From positions 1 through 64,000 of IMG/VR virus record IMGVR_UViG_3300032268_000832: DNA of 64,000 nt, one strand, 5' to 3'. This document shows, in pieces, positions 47,680 through 57,564 of the stretch. Position numbers and translations under genes: made by a program. How positions within the stretch are numbered: the stretch's first letter is position 1; each line of letters starts with the position of its first letter. The stretch comes from a virus. Below the pieces are notes generated by a model that saw nothing but the letters and a program-made list of their open reading frames with translations, ran no database searches and was not told where the DNA came from.

Positions 47680-49455
47680 ATGCTAACAGCACAAGAAATA
47701 TTTAAAGAGTATTCTAAATGTCTTATGAATCCAGTTTATGCGATTGAGAATTATTTAGAAACTTTTGATAAAACACAAGAAGGATTTGTACCTTTTAAAT
47801 TATTCCCTAGACAAAAGGAAATTATAGGTGCATATGAAAAACATAGATTTAATTTAGTTACTAAACCTCGACAAGCTGGTGTTTCGACTACAACCGCTGC
47901 TTATATGGCGATTAAAGTTGGTTGGGCTGATGAAGATAACCCAGAAGCTGTTTTGATTATTGCTAATAAGCAAGAATTAGCTTTTGAGTTTTTAGCTAAA
48001 ATTAAAGACTTTTTATCTCAATTACCTAGATGGGTTTGGGGTCACGAATACTACGGAAACCCTAAAAATGATGGTAAAACAATTTTCCTTACTGATTCTA
48101 AAAAAGAAATTAGATTACCTAATGGTAGTCGTGTTAAAGCAGTTGCAACATCTAAAGATGCCTTGCGTGGTTTTACACCTACGTTTCTTATTATGGATGA
48201 GGCTGCCTATATTGACAATGGTGCCGAAGTATTTGGTGCCGCTCTTACGGCATTAGGTACTGGGGGTAGAGCAACACTTATTTCTACACCTAACGGAATG
48301 GATTCTTTATATTTCAAAACTTACGACCAAGCTAAAACAAAAAAGAACAACTTTAATATCATTGAAATGAAATGGTATGAGGATTTGCGTTATAATAAAG
48401 ATTTAAGGTGGGTTAAGGGTGACGATGTAGAAAAAGAATTATATTTTTCATTTGAGTCTTACACAGCTAGGATTGAAGATGGGTGGAAACCTACATCTAC
48501 ATGGTACGAGCAAATGTGTATGGGTATGAACAATGATGCGCGTATGATTGCTCAAGAGCTTGATGTTTCATTTATAGGTTCTGGGGGTAATGTAATTAGT
48601 GAAGAATATATAGGTTTTCATGAAAAAAACAATGTGATTGAACCTAAGATTACTATGGGTCTTGAAAATGAAATATGGATTTGGGAAGAACCACAAGCTG
48701 GTCATCAATATATAATGGGTGTCGATGTATCTAGAGGTGATGGTGAAGATAGTTCTACGATAGTTATAATTGATTTCACTACTATGGAACAAGTCATGGA
48801 ATATCAAGGTAAAATACAACCAGATTTATTAGCTCAAATAGCAGAAGAATACGGTGAGTTATATGAAGCATATACTGTTGTCGATGTAACTGGAGGTATG
48901 GGTGTTTCAACTGTTCTTAAATTGTTGGAATTTAATTATAAGCGTTTGCATTATGATGACGCTAGTGGTAAAATATTATCAGCTAGACAAAGAGAATTAA
49001 CTAGTTATAATCAAAAGGATAAAATCCCAGGATTCCACGCCACAAATGTTCGTTTACCTATGATTTCAAATTTAGAATATAAAATTAGAACCAATGCTAT
49101 TAAAATTCGTTCTAGTAGACTTATTTCTGAAATGAAAACGTTTATTTATAAAAATGGTAGACCAGACCACATGGAAGGTTATCATGATGATTTACTTATG
49201 TCGTTAGCGATGTGTTTATGGGTTATGGAACATTCGTTTAAAAAATTAGAAAGACTAGAAAAACAAAATAAAGCAATTTTAAATAGTTGGTTGAATGGAG
49301 CTACTTCAAGTAGTTTACCTACCGTAACAGAAAGAGACCAAAATACTGGTGTTGTGACAAAAGTAGTTAACACTAACCACCCAGCTTATAAAAACGTTCA
49401 AGACCCTAGAGGTCAATATTCGTGGTTATTTTCTAAACCAGCAAATATGAGGTAA
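47680..49455 (+). CDS. terL: terminase large subunit (T4 gp17-like), 591 aa
   Basis: Packaging motor and headful nuclease. The ATPase has a Walker A-like T-K-P-R-Q-A-G-V-S-T-T (61-71), Walker B F-L-I-M-D-E-A-A (169-176) and coupling motif L-I-S-T-P-N-G (200-206). The RNase H-type nuclease has G-V-D-V-S-R-G-D-G-E-D-S-S-T (about residue 347) and a later D-D-L-L-M-S pair of Asp. Length and domain order match gp17. Own ATATTTATAA box after a strong terminator, so a late unit with the portal. Confidence 0.95.
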   Translation: MLTAQEIFKEYSKCLMNPVYAIENYLETFDKTQEGFVPFKLFPRQKEIIGAYEKHRFNLVTKPRQAGVSTTTAAYMAIKVGWADEDNPEAVLIIANKQELAFEFLAKIKDFLSQLPRWVWGHEYYGNPKNDGKTIFLTDSKKEIRLPNGSRVKAVATSKDALRGFTPTFLIMDEAAYIDNGAEVFGAALTALGTGGRATLISTPNGMDSLYFKTYDQAKTKKNNFNIIEMKWYEDLRYNKDLRWVKGDDVEKELYFSFESYTARIEDGWKPTSTWYEQMCMGMNNDARMIAQELDVSFIGSGGNVISEEYIGFHEKNNVIEPKITMGLENEIWIWEEPQAGHQYIMGVDVSRGDGEDSSTIVIIDFTTMEQVMEYQGKIQPDLLAQIAEEYGELYEAYTVVDVTGGMGVSTVLKLLEFNYKRLHYDDASGKILSARQRELTSYNQKDKIPGFHATNVRLPMISNLEYKIRTNAIKIRSSRLISEMKTFIYKNGRPDHMEGYHDDLLMSLAMCLWVMEHSFKKLERLEKQNKAILNSWLNGATSSSLPTVTERDQNTGVVTKVVNTNHPAYKNVQDPRGQYSWLFSKPANMR

Positions 49456-49504
49456 TAACTATTTAATTTTACAATAAATTTAATATATTAAAATAAAAAA
49501 TACT

Positions 49505-51577
49505 ATGGCAAAAGATAATTTAACAATATTTCAAAAATTAAACAGAGTTGTTAACCCTGATTATAATCCACCACAAAAACAAACAACACAAAGATTTAAT
49601 TTGGGTGGTAATGAATTGCTTAAAACTACTAGCAAACAAGAATATGAAACAGCAAAATTACAAGCTCAACAAAATAAGTATTTACAAAGTACTTGGAAAC
49701 GTGTTGAAAATGGTTTGTTTCAACAATCTATAAATTACGAAACTACACGTGTTGGTTCTTACGCTGATTTTGAAGCCATGGAATTTTACCCAACAATCGC
49801 AGCCGCTTTAGACGTAATGATGGAAGAATCAACTACTGTTAATGACAGAGGTAGAGTTCTTAACATTTATTCTGATAGTAAGCGTGTTAAGGGTATCCTT
49901 GAAGATTTATTCTTTAACCGTTTGGATTTACATACTACATTACCTATGTGGACAAGAAATACATGTAAATACGGTGATAATTTTGTTTATTTGAATATCA
50001 ACGATAGACAAGGTATTATTTCCGCAAAACAAATGCCTAACTACGAGATAGAACGTAGAGAAGCTGGTTTATATGATTTAGTTAGCGGTAGAGAATATTC
50101 TGACGACCAATCTGAAAATAGAGATAGAGTTAAATTTTACTGGAGAGGGCGAGACGTTGAATTTAATTCATGGCAAATTGCACATTTTCGTTTGTTAGGT
50201 GATGACAGACGTTTACCATACGGTACCAGTGTTTTAGAGAAAGCTAGACGTATTTGGAAACAACTTATCTTATCTGAAGATTCAATGCTTGTATATCGTG
50301 TTACTAGAGCACCAGAAAGACGTGTTTATAAAATATATGTAGGTAACATTGATGACGCTGATGTTGAACAATATGTAAACGCTATTGCTGATAGATTTAA
50401 GCGTATGCCAATTGTTGACCCTCAAACTGGTCAAATTGATTTAAGATATAATCAGCTTTCTAATGACCAAGATTTCTTTATCCCAGTTAGGGATGAAAGC
50501 GCACCTAACCCAATTGATACGTTGCCTGGAGCTTCAAACTTAGACCAAATTGCAGATATTGAATACTTACAGAGAAATTTATTTACAGCGTTGCGAGTAC
50601 CGAAACCATTTTTAGGTTTCGAAGAAGCAACTGGAGAGGGTAAAAATCTTGCTTTACAAGATATTCGTTTTTCGAGAACAATTAACCGTATTCAACAATC
50701 TATGTTACAAGAACTAAATAAATTAGCAATTATTCATTTATTCTTATTAGGTTTTGAAGATGATTTAGATAACTTTACACTTACGTTAAATAACCCATCC
50801 ACACAAGCTGAAATGCTTAAGGTTGAACATATGCAGGTAAAAGTTTCACTAGTTAAAGATTCTGTATCTGATATTGGTAACGGATTTGGTGTTATGTCAT
50901 GGACTAGAGCTCATAGAGATATATTGGGTTGGTCTGACGATGAAATTAAACAAGATTTACTAGAACAACGAATGGAAAAAGCAGCATCCGCTGAATTACA
51001 AAATACATCAGCTGTTATTAAACATACTGGTATGTTTGACGCTGTTGATAAAATATATGGTGATTACCAAGCAGCTCTTAAAGGTGCTCAAGGTGGTGAT
51101 GAAGCTGGCGCTGAAGGCGGCGGTGGAGGTGGTAGCTTTGGAGGCGGCGGTGGAGGCGGCTTCGGAGGTGGTGGTCTAGGTGGTGAAGATTTAGACTTTG
51201 GAGCAGAAGCTGGTGGTGAAGACGCAGAAGCTGGTGGTGACACAGGTGATTTTGGAGCAGAAGCTGGTGCAGAAGAACCTGCGGCTGGAGCTGAGACAAC
51301 ACCTGATGCTGGTACAACACCTGAAACACCAGAAGCTTTATCGGAATCATTAAATAAAACACAAAAACTTTTAAGTGAACAAAAAATAAAATTAGAAAAT
51401 CAATTAAAAGTAAGGGCTGAAAAATATCAAAAAAGATTTGTTGATGTGTTGGTAGAGTCGGTTAAAAAAAATGACAAAGAACATGATGTTAGAGTTAAAA
51501 TTTACGATAAAAACGTAAAGATTAACGAAGATGTTAATAATATGATAAATGACATAAATAAAATGTTAGATGAATAA
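49505..51577 (+). CDS. portal protein (T4 gp20-like), 690 aa
   Basis: Forms the dodecameric ring for DNA entry. Recognisable features are R-V-T-R-A-P-E-R-R-V-Y-K-I-Y-V-G near residue 265 and Y-L-Q-R-N-L-F-T-A-L-R-V-P-K-P-F-L-G-F near 360, typical of gp20. The C-terminal extension (about 530-620) is Gly/Glu/Ala-rich with poly-Gly tracts, then a coiled coil. T4 gp20 is about 524 residues, so this tail is an addition. Confidence 0.93.
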   Translation: MAKDNLTIFQKLNRVVNPDYNPPQKQTTQRFNLGGNELLKTTSKQEYETAKLQAQQNKYLQSTWKRVENGLFQQSINYETTRVGSYADFEAMEFYPTIAAALDVMMEESTTVNDRGRVLNIYSDSKRVKGILEDLFFNRLDLHTTLPMWTRNTCKYGDNFVYLNINDRQGIISAKQMPNYEIERREAGLYDLVSGREYSDDQSENRDRVKFYWRGRDVEFNSWQIAHFRLLGDDRRLPYGTSVLEKARRIWKQLILSEDSMLVYRVTRAPERRVYKIYVGNIDDADVEQYVNAIADRFKRMPIVDPQTGQIDLRYNQLSNDQDFFIPVRDESAPNPIDTLPGASNLDQIADIEYLQRNLFTALRVPKPFLGFEEATGEGKNLALQDIRFSRTINRIQQSMLQELNKLAIIHLFLLGFEDDLDNFTLTLNNPSTQAEMLKVEHMQVKVSLVKDSVSDIGNGFGVMSWTRAHRDILGWSDDEIKQDLLEQRMEKAASAELQNTSAVIKHTGMFDAVDKIYGDYQAALKGAQGGDEAGAEGGGGGGSFGGGGGGGFGGGGLGGEDLDFGAEAGGEDAEAGGDTGDFGAEAGAEEPAAGAETTPDAGTTPETPEALSESLNKTQKLLSEQKIKLENQLKVRAEKYQKRFVDVLVESVKKNDKEHDVRVKIYDKNVKINEDVNNMINDINKMLDE

Positions 51578-51597
51578 GCTTTTTGCTTAAATCTACC

Positions 51598-51607
51598 ATA
51601 TTTATTA
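51598..51607 (+). promoter_or_regulatory. ATATTTATTA box for 51622
   Basis: 14 nt before the ATG. Confidence 0.45.
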
Positions 51608-51621
51608 ATAAAAAATTAGTT

Positions 51622-52404
51622 ATGCAAAATTTTGGAAAAATAAAAAACGCTTTTAGTGAAATAATTGCAGAAGGGATAGTTTCAAACGATGAATCTAAAA
51701 AGATACTCTTCAAAAAATATATAAAAACACTTAGAGAAAACAAAGCGTTAAAAACACAATTTTTGGTTTACGAAAATATCGAAAATAAAATTGAATCTAA
51801 TAGAGAAAAAGCTACAGAATTTGTTAAAGAAAATATAGCTTTATTAAACCAATTTTCAAAAAAAGAATTACAAGAAGCTAATTTAAAGTTAGCTAAACCA
51901 ATTTTATTTGAAGATAGTTCTGTGATTTCTAATGATACTGAAAAGTTACATGAGGATATTTCTAAATTAATTTTTACCGAAAGAAGTCCTAAGAATATTG
52001 ATACTATAATTGAAGCTATTTCAGATATTGTTGATTACATTCTTGCAAATAAAGAAAAAGTGGTAACAGAATCTTATGGTGTTCCAAATAGTATGTTAAG
52101 TTCTATTCTTGTTGAAAAATATAATGAGAAATATAGTGAATCAATAACTGAAACTGAAAAAGAAGTTATTACTGTTTTAATTGAATCTACTGATGAAGAG
52201 AAAATAGAAGTGTATTCAAAAATATCTAGAGAATGTATTGATTTAATTGATAATAAATTAACAGAATCGGATTTAGAAACAAAAGACAAATTGTTACGTG
52301 TTAAAGATAAATTATTAAGAGACAAAGTGGAGTTAAATGAAGATTTTTCTAAAAACATATCTAAATTAGTTAGTTTAAAATTAACTTTAAATAACGATAA
52401 CTAA
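51622..52404 (+). CDS. putative prohead core protein, 260 aa
   Basis: ATG at 51622 chosen over a TTG at 51583 that would extend the protein through the ATATTTATTA box. The N-terminus I-K-N-A-F-S-E-I-I-A-E-G ends in I-A-E, the same cleavage consensus as T4 internal proteins. Highly helical, Glu/Lys-rich, as expected of scaffold/core proteins. Position after the portal corresponds to T4 gp67/gp68. Confidence 0.65.
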   Translation: MQNFGKIKNAFSEIIAEGIVSNDESKKILFKKYIKTLRENKALKTQFLVYENIENKIESNREKATEFVKENIALLNQFSKKELQEANLKLAKPILFEDSSVISNDTEKLHEDISKLIFTERSPKNIDTIIEAISDIVDYILANKEKVVTESYGVPNSMLSSILVEKYNEKYSESITETEKEVITVLIESTDEEKIEVYSKISRECIDLIDNKLTESDLETKDKLLRVKDKLLRDKVELNEDFSKNISKLVSLKLTLNNDN

Positions 52405-52415
52405 ACATAAAAAGT

Positions 52416-52640
52416 ATGGGCGAGTTTCAAATGTCACCAAGTGAGAATATCTTAAAATTAAGAAAATTAACAGAAGAAATTTGTAATATAGAACCATCTG
52501 GGGACTGTGTTATTGAAAAATTGAGAACCGCAATTAAGAACGGTACTGAGGATATTTTATCTTCAAAAACGGAAAGAACAAAATTAAAATATTACGAAAA
52601 AATGTTTTCAGAAATTAAAACAATTATAAGCGAAAATTAA
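52416..52640 (+). CDS. hypothetical small head-module protein, 74 aa
   Basis: Helical protein of unknown family between core protein and membrane protein genes; 11-nt spacing to each neighbour. Confidence 0.65.
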   Translation: MGEFQMSPSENILKLRKLTEEICNIEPSGDCVIEKLRTAIKNGTEDILSSKTERTKLKYYEKMFSEIKTIISEN

Positions 52641-52651
52641 TTAAAAATAAA

Positions 52652-52993
52652 ATGGCAGAAAATAAAGATACTTGGGCTGATTATAGTAAATTGGTGTTGA
52701 AAGAATTGGAGCGTTTGAATGAGAACCATGAAAAAATGCGTACTGATTTTGATAGTAGACTAAACGAGATGAATCTTAAATTAAACGATGTTAAGGGTAT
52801 TGAGAAATCTGTTAATCAAAACACCGATTGGATTCAAAAAGTTAATGAAATTTGGTCTCCAACTCAAATGAAAGAAGCTAAAGACGAATTATATAGACAA
52901 AAAAATCGTTGGGTCGCTGCAATTGCTATTATGTCTTTTATTCAAATTATTGTTGGTATTATAATATCGATTTGGGGTAAAATGGGGCATTAA
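52652..52993 (+). CDS. coiled-coil protein with C-terminal membrane anchor, 113 aa
   Basis: Coiled-coil N-terminal 80 residues, then a hydrophobic segment at about 90-108 (V-A-A-I-A-I-M-S-F-I-Q-I-I-V-G-I-I-I) and a short cytoplasmic or external tail. Could anchor prohead assembly to the membrane or act in lysis. Unrecognised. Confidence 0.65.
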   Translation: MAENKDTWADYSKLVLKELERLNENHEKMRTDFDSRLNEMNLKLNDVKGIEKSVNQNTDWIQKVNEIWSPTQMKEAKDELYRQKNRWVAAIAIMSFIQIIVGIIISIWGKMGH

Positions 52994-53002
52994 GATGTGG
53001 TA

Positions 53003-53033
53003 TTGACTTTTACCAGGTGTTTCATTATATTTG
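53003..53033 (+). promoter_or_regulatory. host-type promoter for 53049 inside the head operon
   Basis: TTGAC (-33), 20 nt, TATATTTG (53026-53033), 15 nt before the ATG. Confidence 0.7.
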
Positions 53034-53048
53034 TATTAAAATACGAAT

Positions 53049-53534
53049 ATGAAATCAGGTAAACAAATTAAAGTCCAAGACCAACAAAATTATAACATAA
53101 CTTACGGTTGTGTAGATAATAAAAACCCTAAATCAATATATGTAAATATTACAGCGTGGTTAGAACCATTATCAGAAAACGAAGAAGATTATAATAAGAT
53201 TATAAAAAATCTTAATAAAAAAATTAGACAAAACCTTTATAATTTTTTATCTTCAGATAAATCAACAATTTTTTTAAAAGATAAGACTATTGTTGATTTA
53301 GATTTAAGAGAATCTGGTATTAAATTTGGGAAGAGGAGTTTCATGAGTTGTGAAATAACTTTATTTCAAAATGGTGAAATTTCCATAAATTCAGAATTAA
53401 TGAAACAAAATTTAAACAACGTTTCTTCTTTAATAATAGATAGAACATTTAATGAAGATAAGGACTTTAGATTCCATAAAAAAAAAATAATCAAATTTAA
53501 ACCCAGCAGTTGCTGGGTTTTTTTATTTAATTAA
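53049..53534 (+). CDS. hypothetical protein, 161 aa
   Basis: Unrecognised, beta/alpha, no motif. Unlike its neighbours it has a host-type promoter. Its last codons (P-S-S-C-W-V-F-L) are encoded by the terminator hairpin. Between the core protein and protease genes, but perhaps expressed at another time. Confidence 0.7.
   Translation: MKSGKQIKVQDQQNYNITYGCVDNKNPKSIYVNITAWLEPLSENEEDYNKIIKNLNKKIRQNLYNFLSSDKSTIFLKDKTIVDLDLRESGIKFGKRSFMSCEITLFQNGEISINSELMKQNLNNVSSLIIDRTFNEDKDFRFHKKKIIKFKPSSCWVFLFN
53500..53527 (+). terminator. terminator overlapping the 3' end of 53049
   Basis: AACCCAGCA-gt-TGCTGGGTT followed by T7; lies within the coding end. Confidence 0.8.
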
Positions 53535-53535
53535 C

Positions 53536-53545
53536 ATATTTATAT
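53536..53545 (+). promoter_or_regulatory. ATATTTATAT box for the prohead protease
   Basis: 17 nt before the ATG. Confidence 0.5.
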
Positions 53546-53562
53546 CTATAAGAGTTTAAACT

Positions 53563-54288
53563 ATGGATATAAATTATAAAAATTTTAAGATATTAAAAAG
53601 AGGTGAAACTGGTTGGGGTGGCCTTATAGAGCATGACGCTGGTTATATATCACCTGATGAACCTAGAAACCAACCTTTCATAAACGAAATAAAAAAATTA
53701 GATACTGGAAATAAATTAGCCATTGTTGAACCTTTGATTGTTTATGTAGTGCTTCAAAAATACGGAATCCTAAACCGTAACGGTAGAGTATACCCAGAAG
53801 CTATTCTAAAATCACAAGACAAATTATACCAACAAGCCATAAAAGAGCGTAGAGCTGTAGGTGAATTAGACCACCCAGAATCTTCTATTATCGCTGGCGA
53901 TAGAATTTCACACAATATTATTGAAACTTGGTGGGAAGGTCATACACTTATGGGTAAGATGGAAATCTTAATGACACCAGGTTTTATAAACTACGGTATT
54001 GTATCAACCAAAGGTGATGAAGTAGCAAATTTATTAAGAAACAGAATTAAAATTGGTGTTTCTTCTAGAGGTGTAGGTTCATTAAAAGAAGGTAAAAACG
54101 GTGAACAAATTGTGCAAGACGATTTTGAAATAATTTGTTGGGATGTGGTTACAGCTCCATCAACACCAGATGCATGGATTGGTCGTAGTGCTGAAGAAAT
54201 GAGACCTTATGTTGAAAACGTAGAAGTTAAAAAACCAATTATAAAAGAAAATTTTAACGATAACTTAGATAAATTTTTATTAGAATAA
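53563..54288 (+). CDS. prohead protease (T4 gp21-like), 241 aa
   Basis: Serine protease that trims scaffold, capsid and internal proteins during head maturation. G-E-L-D-H-P-E-S-S gives the likely catalytic His104 and G-V-S-S-R-G the catalytic Ser (167/168); both contexts are those of the gp21-type assemblin fold. N-G-R-V-Y-P is also typical. The T4 enzyme cleaves after (I/L)-x-E, which is how the L-R-E tags, the L-T-E site in the capsid protein and I-A-E in 51622 would be processed. Confidence 0.9.
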   Translation: MDINYKNFKILKRGETGWGGLIEHDAGYISPDEPRNQPFINEIKKLDTGNKLAIVEPLIVYVVLQKYGILNRNGRVYPEAILKSQDKLYQQAIKERRAVGELDHPESSIIAGDRISHNIIETWWEGHTLMGKMEILMTPGFINYGIVSTKGDEVANLLRNRIKIGVSSRGVGSLKEGKNGEQIVQDDFEIICWDVVTAPSTPDAWIGRSAEEMRPYVENVEVKKPIIKENFNDNLDKFLLE

Positions 54289-54340
54289 AAATATTTATTT
54301 ATTTTTTTTAATCAAAAATTGATTTTTGTTAAAAACACGC

Positions 54341-54350
54341 ATATTTATTA
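54341..54350 (+). promoter_or_regulatory. ATATTTATTA box for the scaffold gene
   Basis: 58 nt before the ATG; the leader also holds a 7-codon open frame (M-G-S-N-S-C-Y). Confidence 0.45.
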
Positions 54351-54408
54351 ACAAATGGGGTCAAACTCATGTTATTAATTTAATAAAAAAAACTTAATTA
54401 AAAAACAA

Positions 54409-55647
54409 ATGGCAGATAAAAAATCTATACTTGAAGAAGCACTTTTAGATATTAACCATATCAAAAATGCTCTTAATGCCAATACCAAAGAAATACTTCG
54501 TTCTGTTGCGAAAGAAGAAATTAACGGTGTTGTGAAAGAGTCTCTAGAAGAAGAGGCTTATGAAGAAGAAGACTTAGGTGGACCAATGGATGACATGGGT
54601 GCGCCAAGCGAAGAAGAAGGTGATATTGAAGTTGGAGGTTTTGAAGACGAAGAAGGTCTTGAAGACGAAATGGGAATGGATGATATTGAATCATCAGACG
54701 AACTTGATATGACTGGAGCATCAGATGATGAAGTTATTGCTATTTACAAAAAAATGAGTGGTGATGATGAAATCGAAATTGTTGGCGATGAATTACGCTT
54801 AAACATTAGCGAACCAGGAGAATATGTAGTTAAACTTAACGGTGCTGACAACATGGGTGGTGAAGACGAAGAAGATGAATTAGAATTAGAACCAGCTGAC
54901 GATATGTTAGGTGATGATGAAGAAGATTTAGATATCGACATCGAAGACACTGATGAAGAAGGTGACGAAGAAGATTTTGACTATGAAATCGAAATGGGTG
55001 ACGAAGATGAGTCTGAAGAAGACGAAGAATCTGACGAATTCGAAGCTGGTGAAGAAGAAGAAGAAGAAGAAGAAGAATCTGAAGAAGAAGAAGAAGAATT
55101 GGAAGAATCTTTAGGTTACACTAGAGGTTATGCTGGTAGACAAGGTGCTAGAAAAAGTGGTGCTGCTCATTTACCAAAACCAAAAGCTGAAAGTGTAAAC
55201 GAAACAGTTATGGCAAAAAAATTAGTTTCTGAAACTGCTAAAAGATATAATAGCTTATTAACTGAAGCTACTAAACTTAAAGCTGAAAATGTTGAATTTA
55301 GAAAAGCTCTTAAAGAGTTTAGAACTAAATTAGTAGAAACAGTCGTTTTCAACAGCAATTTAACTTACGTAACTAAATTGTTTATGGAGCACTCAACTAC
55401 AAAAGGTGAAAAAGATTCAATCCTTAAAAGATTTGATGATGTAACTAGCCTTAAAGAATCAAAAAAACTTTATAGAACTATTGCGAATGAATTGGAAGAT
55501 AGAAAACCAATTTCAGAATCTTTAGAAAATAAAATAATTAAAGAAGCTACTAGTGGTGTTTCAAAACAAATTGTAGAAAACACTGCATATGTAGACCCTT
55601 CAACAAAGAGAATCATGGATTTGATTAGCAGAGTTGAAAAAAGATAA
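54409..55647 (+). CDS. acidic scaffold/prohead core protein (T4 gp22-like), 412 aa
   Basis: Immediately between protease and capsid genes, the gp22 position. Residues about 45-235 are extremely Asp/Glu-rich (long E runs), followed by a basic hinge and a helical C-terminus with L-E-D-R-K and K-R. S-I-L-E-E near the start may be cut. Scaffolds fill the prohead and are degraded by the protease. The acidic region may be repeat-expanded. Confidence 0.75.
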   Translation: MADKKSILEEALLDINHIKNALNANTKEILRSVAKEEINGVVKESLEEEAYEEEDLGGPMDDMGAPSEEEGDIEVGGFEDEEGLEDEMGMDDIESSDELDMTGASDDEVIAIYKKMSGDDEIEIVGDELRLNISEPGEYVVKLNGADNMGGEDEEDELELEPADDMLGDDEEDLDIDIEDTDEEGDEEDFDYEIEMGDEDESEEDEESDEFEAGEEEEEEEEESEEEEEELEESLGYTRGYAGRQGARKSGAAHLPKPKAESVNETVMAKKLVSETAKRYNSLLTEATKLKAENVEFRKALKEFRTKLVETVVFNSNLTYVTKLFMEHSTTKGEKDSILKRFDDVTSLKESKKLYRTIANELEDRKPISESLENKIIKEATSGVSKQIVENTAYVDPSTKRIMDLISRVEKR

Positions 55648-55680
55648 TAATAATAAAACAAAATAAAAACTTAAAAAACT

Positions 55681-57510
55681 ATGTCACATTTATTGACTTC
55701 AGGACAAGTTGGTAACATCGGATTAAACCACATGAAGGCTATCCGTTTGGAAACACAACAAAAATGGGATTCTTTAGGGTTCTTAGACGGACTTAAAGGC
55801 CATGTAAAAGAAAATATCGCTCAGTTATATGAAAACCAAGCTTCTAGCTTGTTAACTGAAGCTACTACAGCTAATTCATCAGGTTCTTTCGAAACTGTTG
55901 TATTCCCAATTGTAAGAAGAGTTTTCTCTAAATTATTAGCTAATGACGTTGTATCTGTACAAGCTATGAACATGCCAATCGGTAAATTGTTCTTCTTTGT
56001 GCCGTTAACTTCAGAGCGTGTAAACGCTTCTGGTCAAGGTGGTGACCCATATGTTGACGGTGCTCAATATTCTGCTCACACTTCATTTGCAAATTACGGT
56101 TTACCTTCATGTGTTCAAACAACTGATGGTTGCGCTGTAACTCAGTGGATGGGTAAAAACTTATACGATTTATTCTACAATGATGGTTTGTTTGATAACT
56201 CTAAAGGTACGCTTACTATTAACACTGTATCTAATTTAAAAGTATATACATTATTAACTGGTGGTACTTTCTCAATAGTAACTGGTGGTTCAACTGTATT
56301 ACCAATCGCTGCTGATGGTTCAGTTAGAAACGTAATTGTTGCTCTTTCTGGTTTCTCAGCTGGTGCTGGTACTAATGGTAGAGAAGTATTGACAGGTCCT
56401 GATGGAAACGCTATGGATACTGAATCATTCTTAGCTTCATTAAAAGTTGTTGCTCCTGCTACATTATTAGATAGAGATGGTAACGCTGTTATCGGTATTG
56501 GTCAAGAAGTTCCTTTTAGACTTGTTACTCAAAGATATGGTGTTGGTATCGTAACTGGTCCAAACGTTGTTACCGATGGTAACGGTGTATGTTGGTTAGA
56601 ATTAGATTTAACTCACCCAGTTGGAACAACTGCTGTTGCTGGTGCTGCTGCTGCTGGTACAGCTACTTACGATGGTTATGTTGGTGCTTCTGCAACTACA
56701 TTTAGTTCATTCTCTGCTTTTACAGCTGCTTACGCTACTTATGCTAGTTTAGAGTTCGAAACAGAAATGGGTGAAGTATCATTCAGACTTGATGAAGTTG
56801 TTGTTTCTGTAGAAGAAAGAAAATTAAGAGCTACATGGTCTCCAGAGTTAGCGCAAGACGTTAGTGCATTCCACAACATCGACGCTGAAGCTGAATTAAC
56901 TGCAATGCTTTCTGAGCAAGTTGCTGCTGAAATTGACCGTGAAATCCTTAGAGATTTACGTAAAGCTGCTGCATGGCAATTACGTTGGGATTACAATGGA
57001 TGGAGAAAAGCTTCTTCTGCTGCGAGCCCATATACTCAAAAAGAGTGGAACCAAACTTTAATTACTAAATTAAACCAAATTTCAGCTCAAATCCATAAAT
57101 CTACACTTAGAGGTGGTGCTAACTTCATCGTTGTATCTTCAGAGATTTCTGCAATCTTCGACGATTTAGAATACTTCCACGTGTCAGACGCTAACCCAGA
57201 GCAAGACCAATACAACATGGGTATTGAGAGAATCGGTTCATTAGGTGGTAGATATCAAGTATATCGTGACCCATATGCACCAGCATACTCAATCATCATC
57301 GGTCACAAAGGGAAATCATTATTGGATACTGGATACATCTACGCTCCGTATGTGCCATTACAGTTGACTCCAACAATGTATAACCCATTCAACTTCGCTC
57401 CAGTGAAAGGTATCATGACTCGTTACGCTAAAAAAGTGGTTAACAACAGATTCTACGGACACTTGAGAGTTGACGGTGTACAAACATTCAACATCAACGA
57501 ATTAAGATAA
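55681..57510 (+). CDS. major capsid protein (T4 gp23-like), 609 aa
   Basis: HK97-type capsid subunit. The N-terminus has a 60-residue prosegment ending S-L-L-T-E, with A following: cleavage after Glu60 fits (I/L)-x-E as in T4 gp23. Then the conserved F-P-I-V-R-R-V-F and L-F-F-F-V-P, and near the C-terminus I-M-T-R-Y-A-K-K. It is longer than T4 gp23 (521) with an Ala/Gly/Thr-rich insertion (about 160-350). Codons are more C-ending than neighbouring genes, as expected for a highly expressed protein. Confidence 0.93.
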   Translation: MSHLLTSGQVGNIGLNHMKAIRLETQQKWDSLGFLDGLKGHVKENIAQLYENQASSLLTEATTANSSGSFETVVFPIVRRVFSKLLANDVVSVQAMNMPIGKLFFFVPLTSERVNASGQGGDPYVDGAQYSAHTSFANYGLPSCVQTTDGCAVTQWMGKNLYDLFYNDGLFDNSKGTLTINTVSNLKVYTLLTGGTFSIVTGGSTVLPIAADGSVRNVIVALSGFSAGAGTNGREVLTGPDGNAMDTESFLASLKVVAPATLLDRDGNAVIGIGQEVPFRLVTQRYGVGIVTGPNVVTDGNGVCWLELDLTHPVGTTAVAGAAAAGTATYDGYVGASATTFSSFSAFTAAYATYASLEFETEMGEVSFRLDEVVVSVEERKLRATWSPELAQDVSAFHNIDAEAELTAMLSEQVAAEIDREILRDLRKAAAWQLRWDYNGWRKASSAASPYTQKEWNQTLITKLNQISAQIHKSTLRGGANFIVVSSEISAIFDDLEYFHVSDANPEQDQYNMGIERIGSLGGRYQVYRDPYAPAYSIIIGHKGKSLLDTGYIYAPYVPLQLTPTMYNPFNFAPVKGIMTRYAKKVVNNRFYGHLRVDGVQTFNINELR

Positions 57511-57527
57511 TCATAATCTTATATAAA

Positions 57528-57562
57528 TTTAAAAAAGGCTACCATTACGGTGGCCTTTTTTA
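57528..57562. terminator. bidirectional terminator
   Basis: AAAAAGGCtACC-attac-GGTgGCCTTTTT between convergent genes. Confidence 0.85.
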
Positions 57563-57564
57563 TT

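Noticed and set aside
51078-51362. Minus-strand open frame opposite the portal tail
   Set aside because: Shadow of the Gly-rich coding repeat; no start signals.
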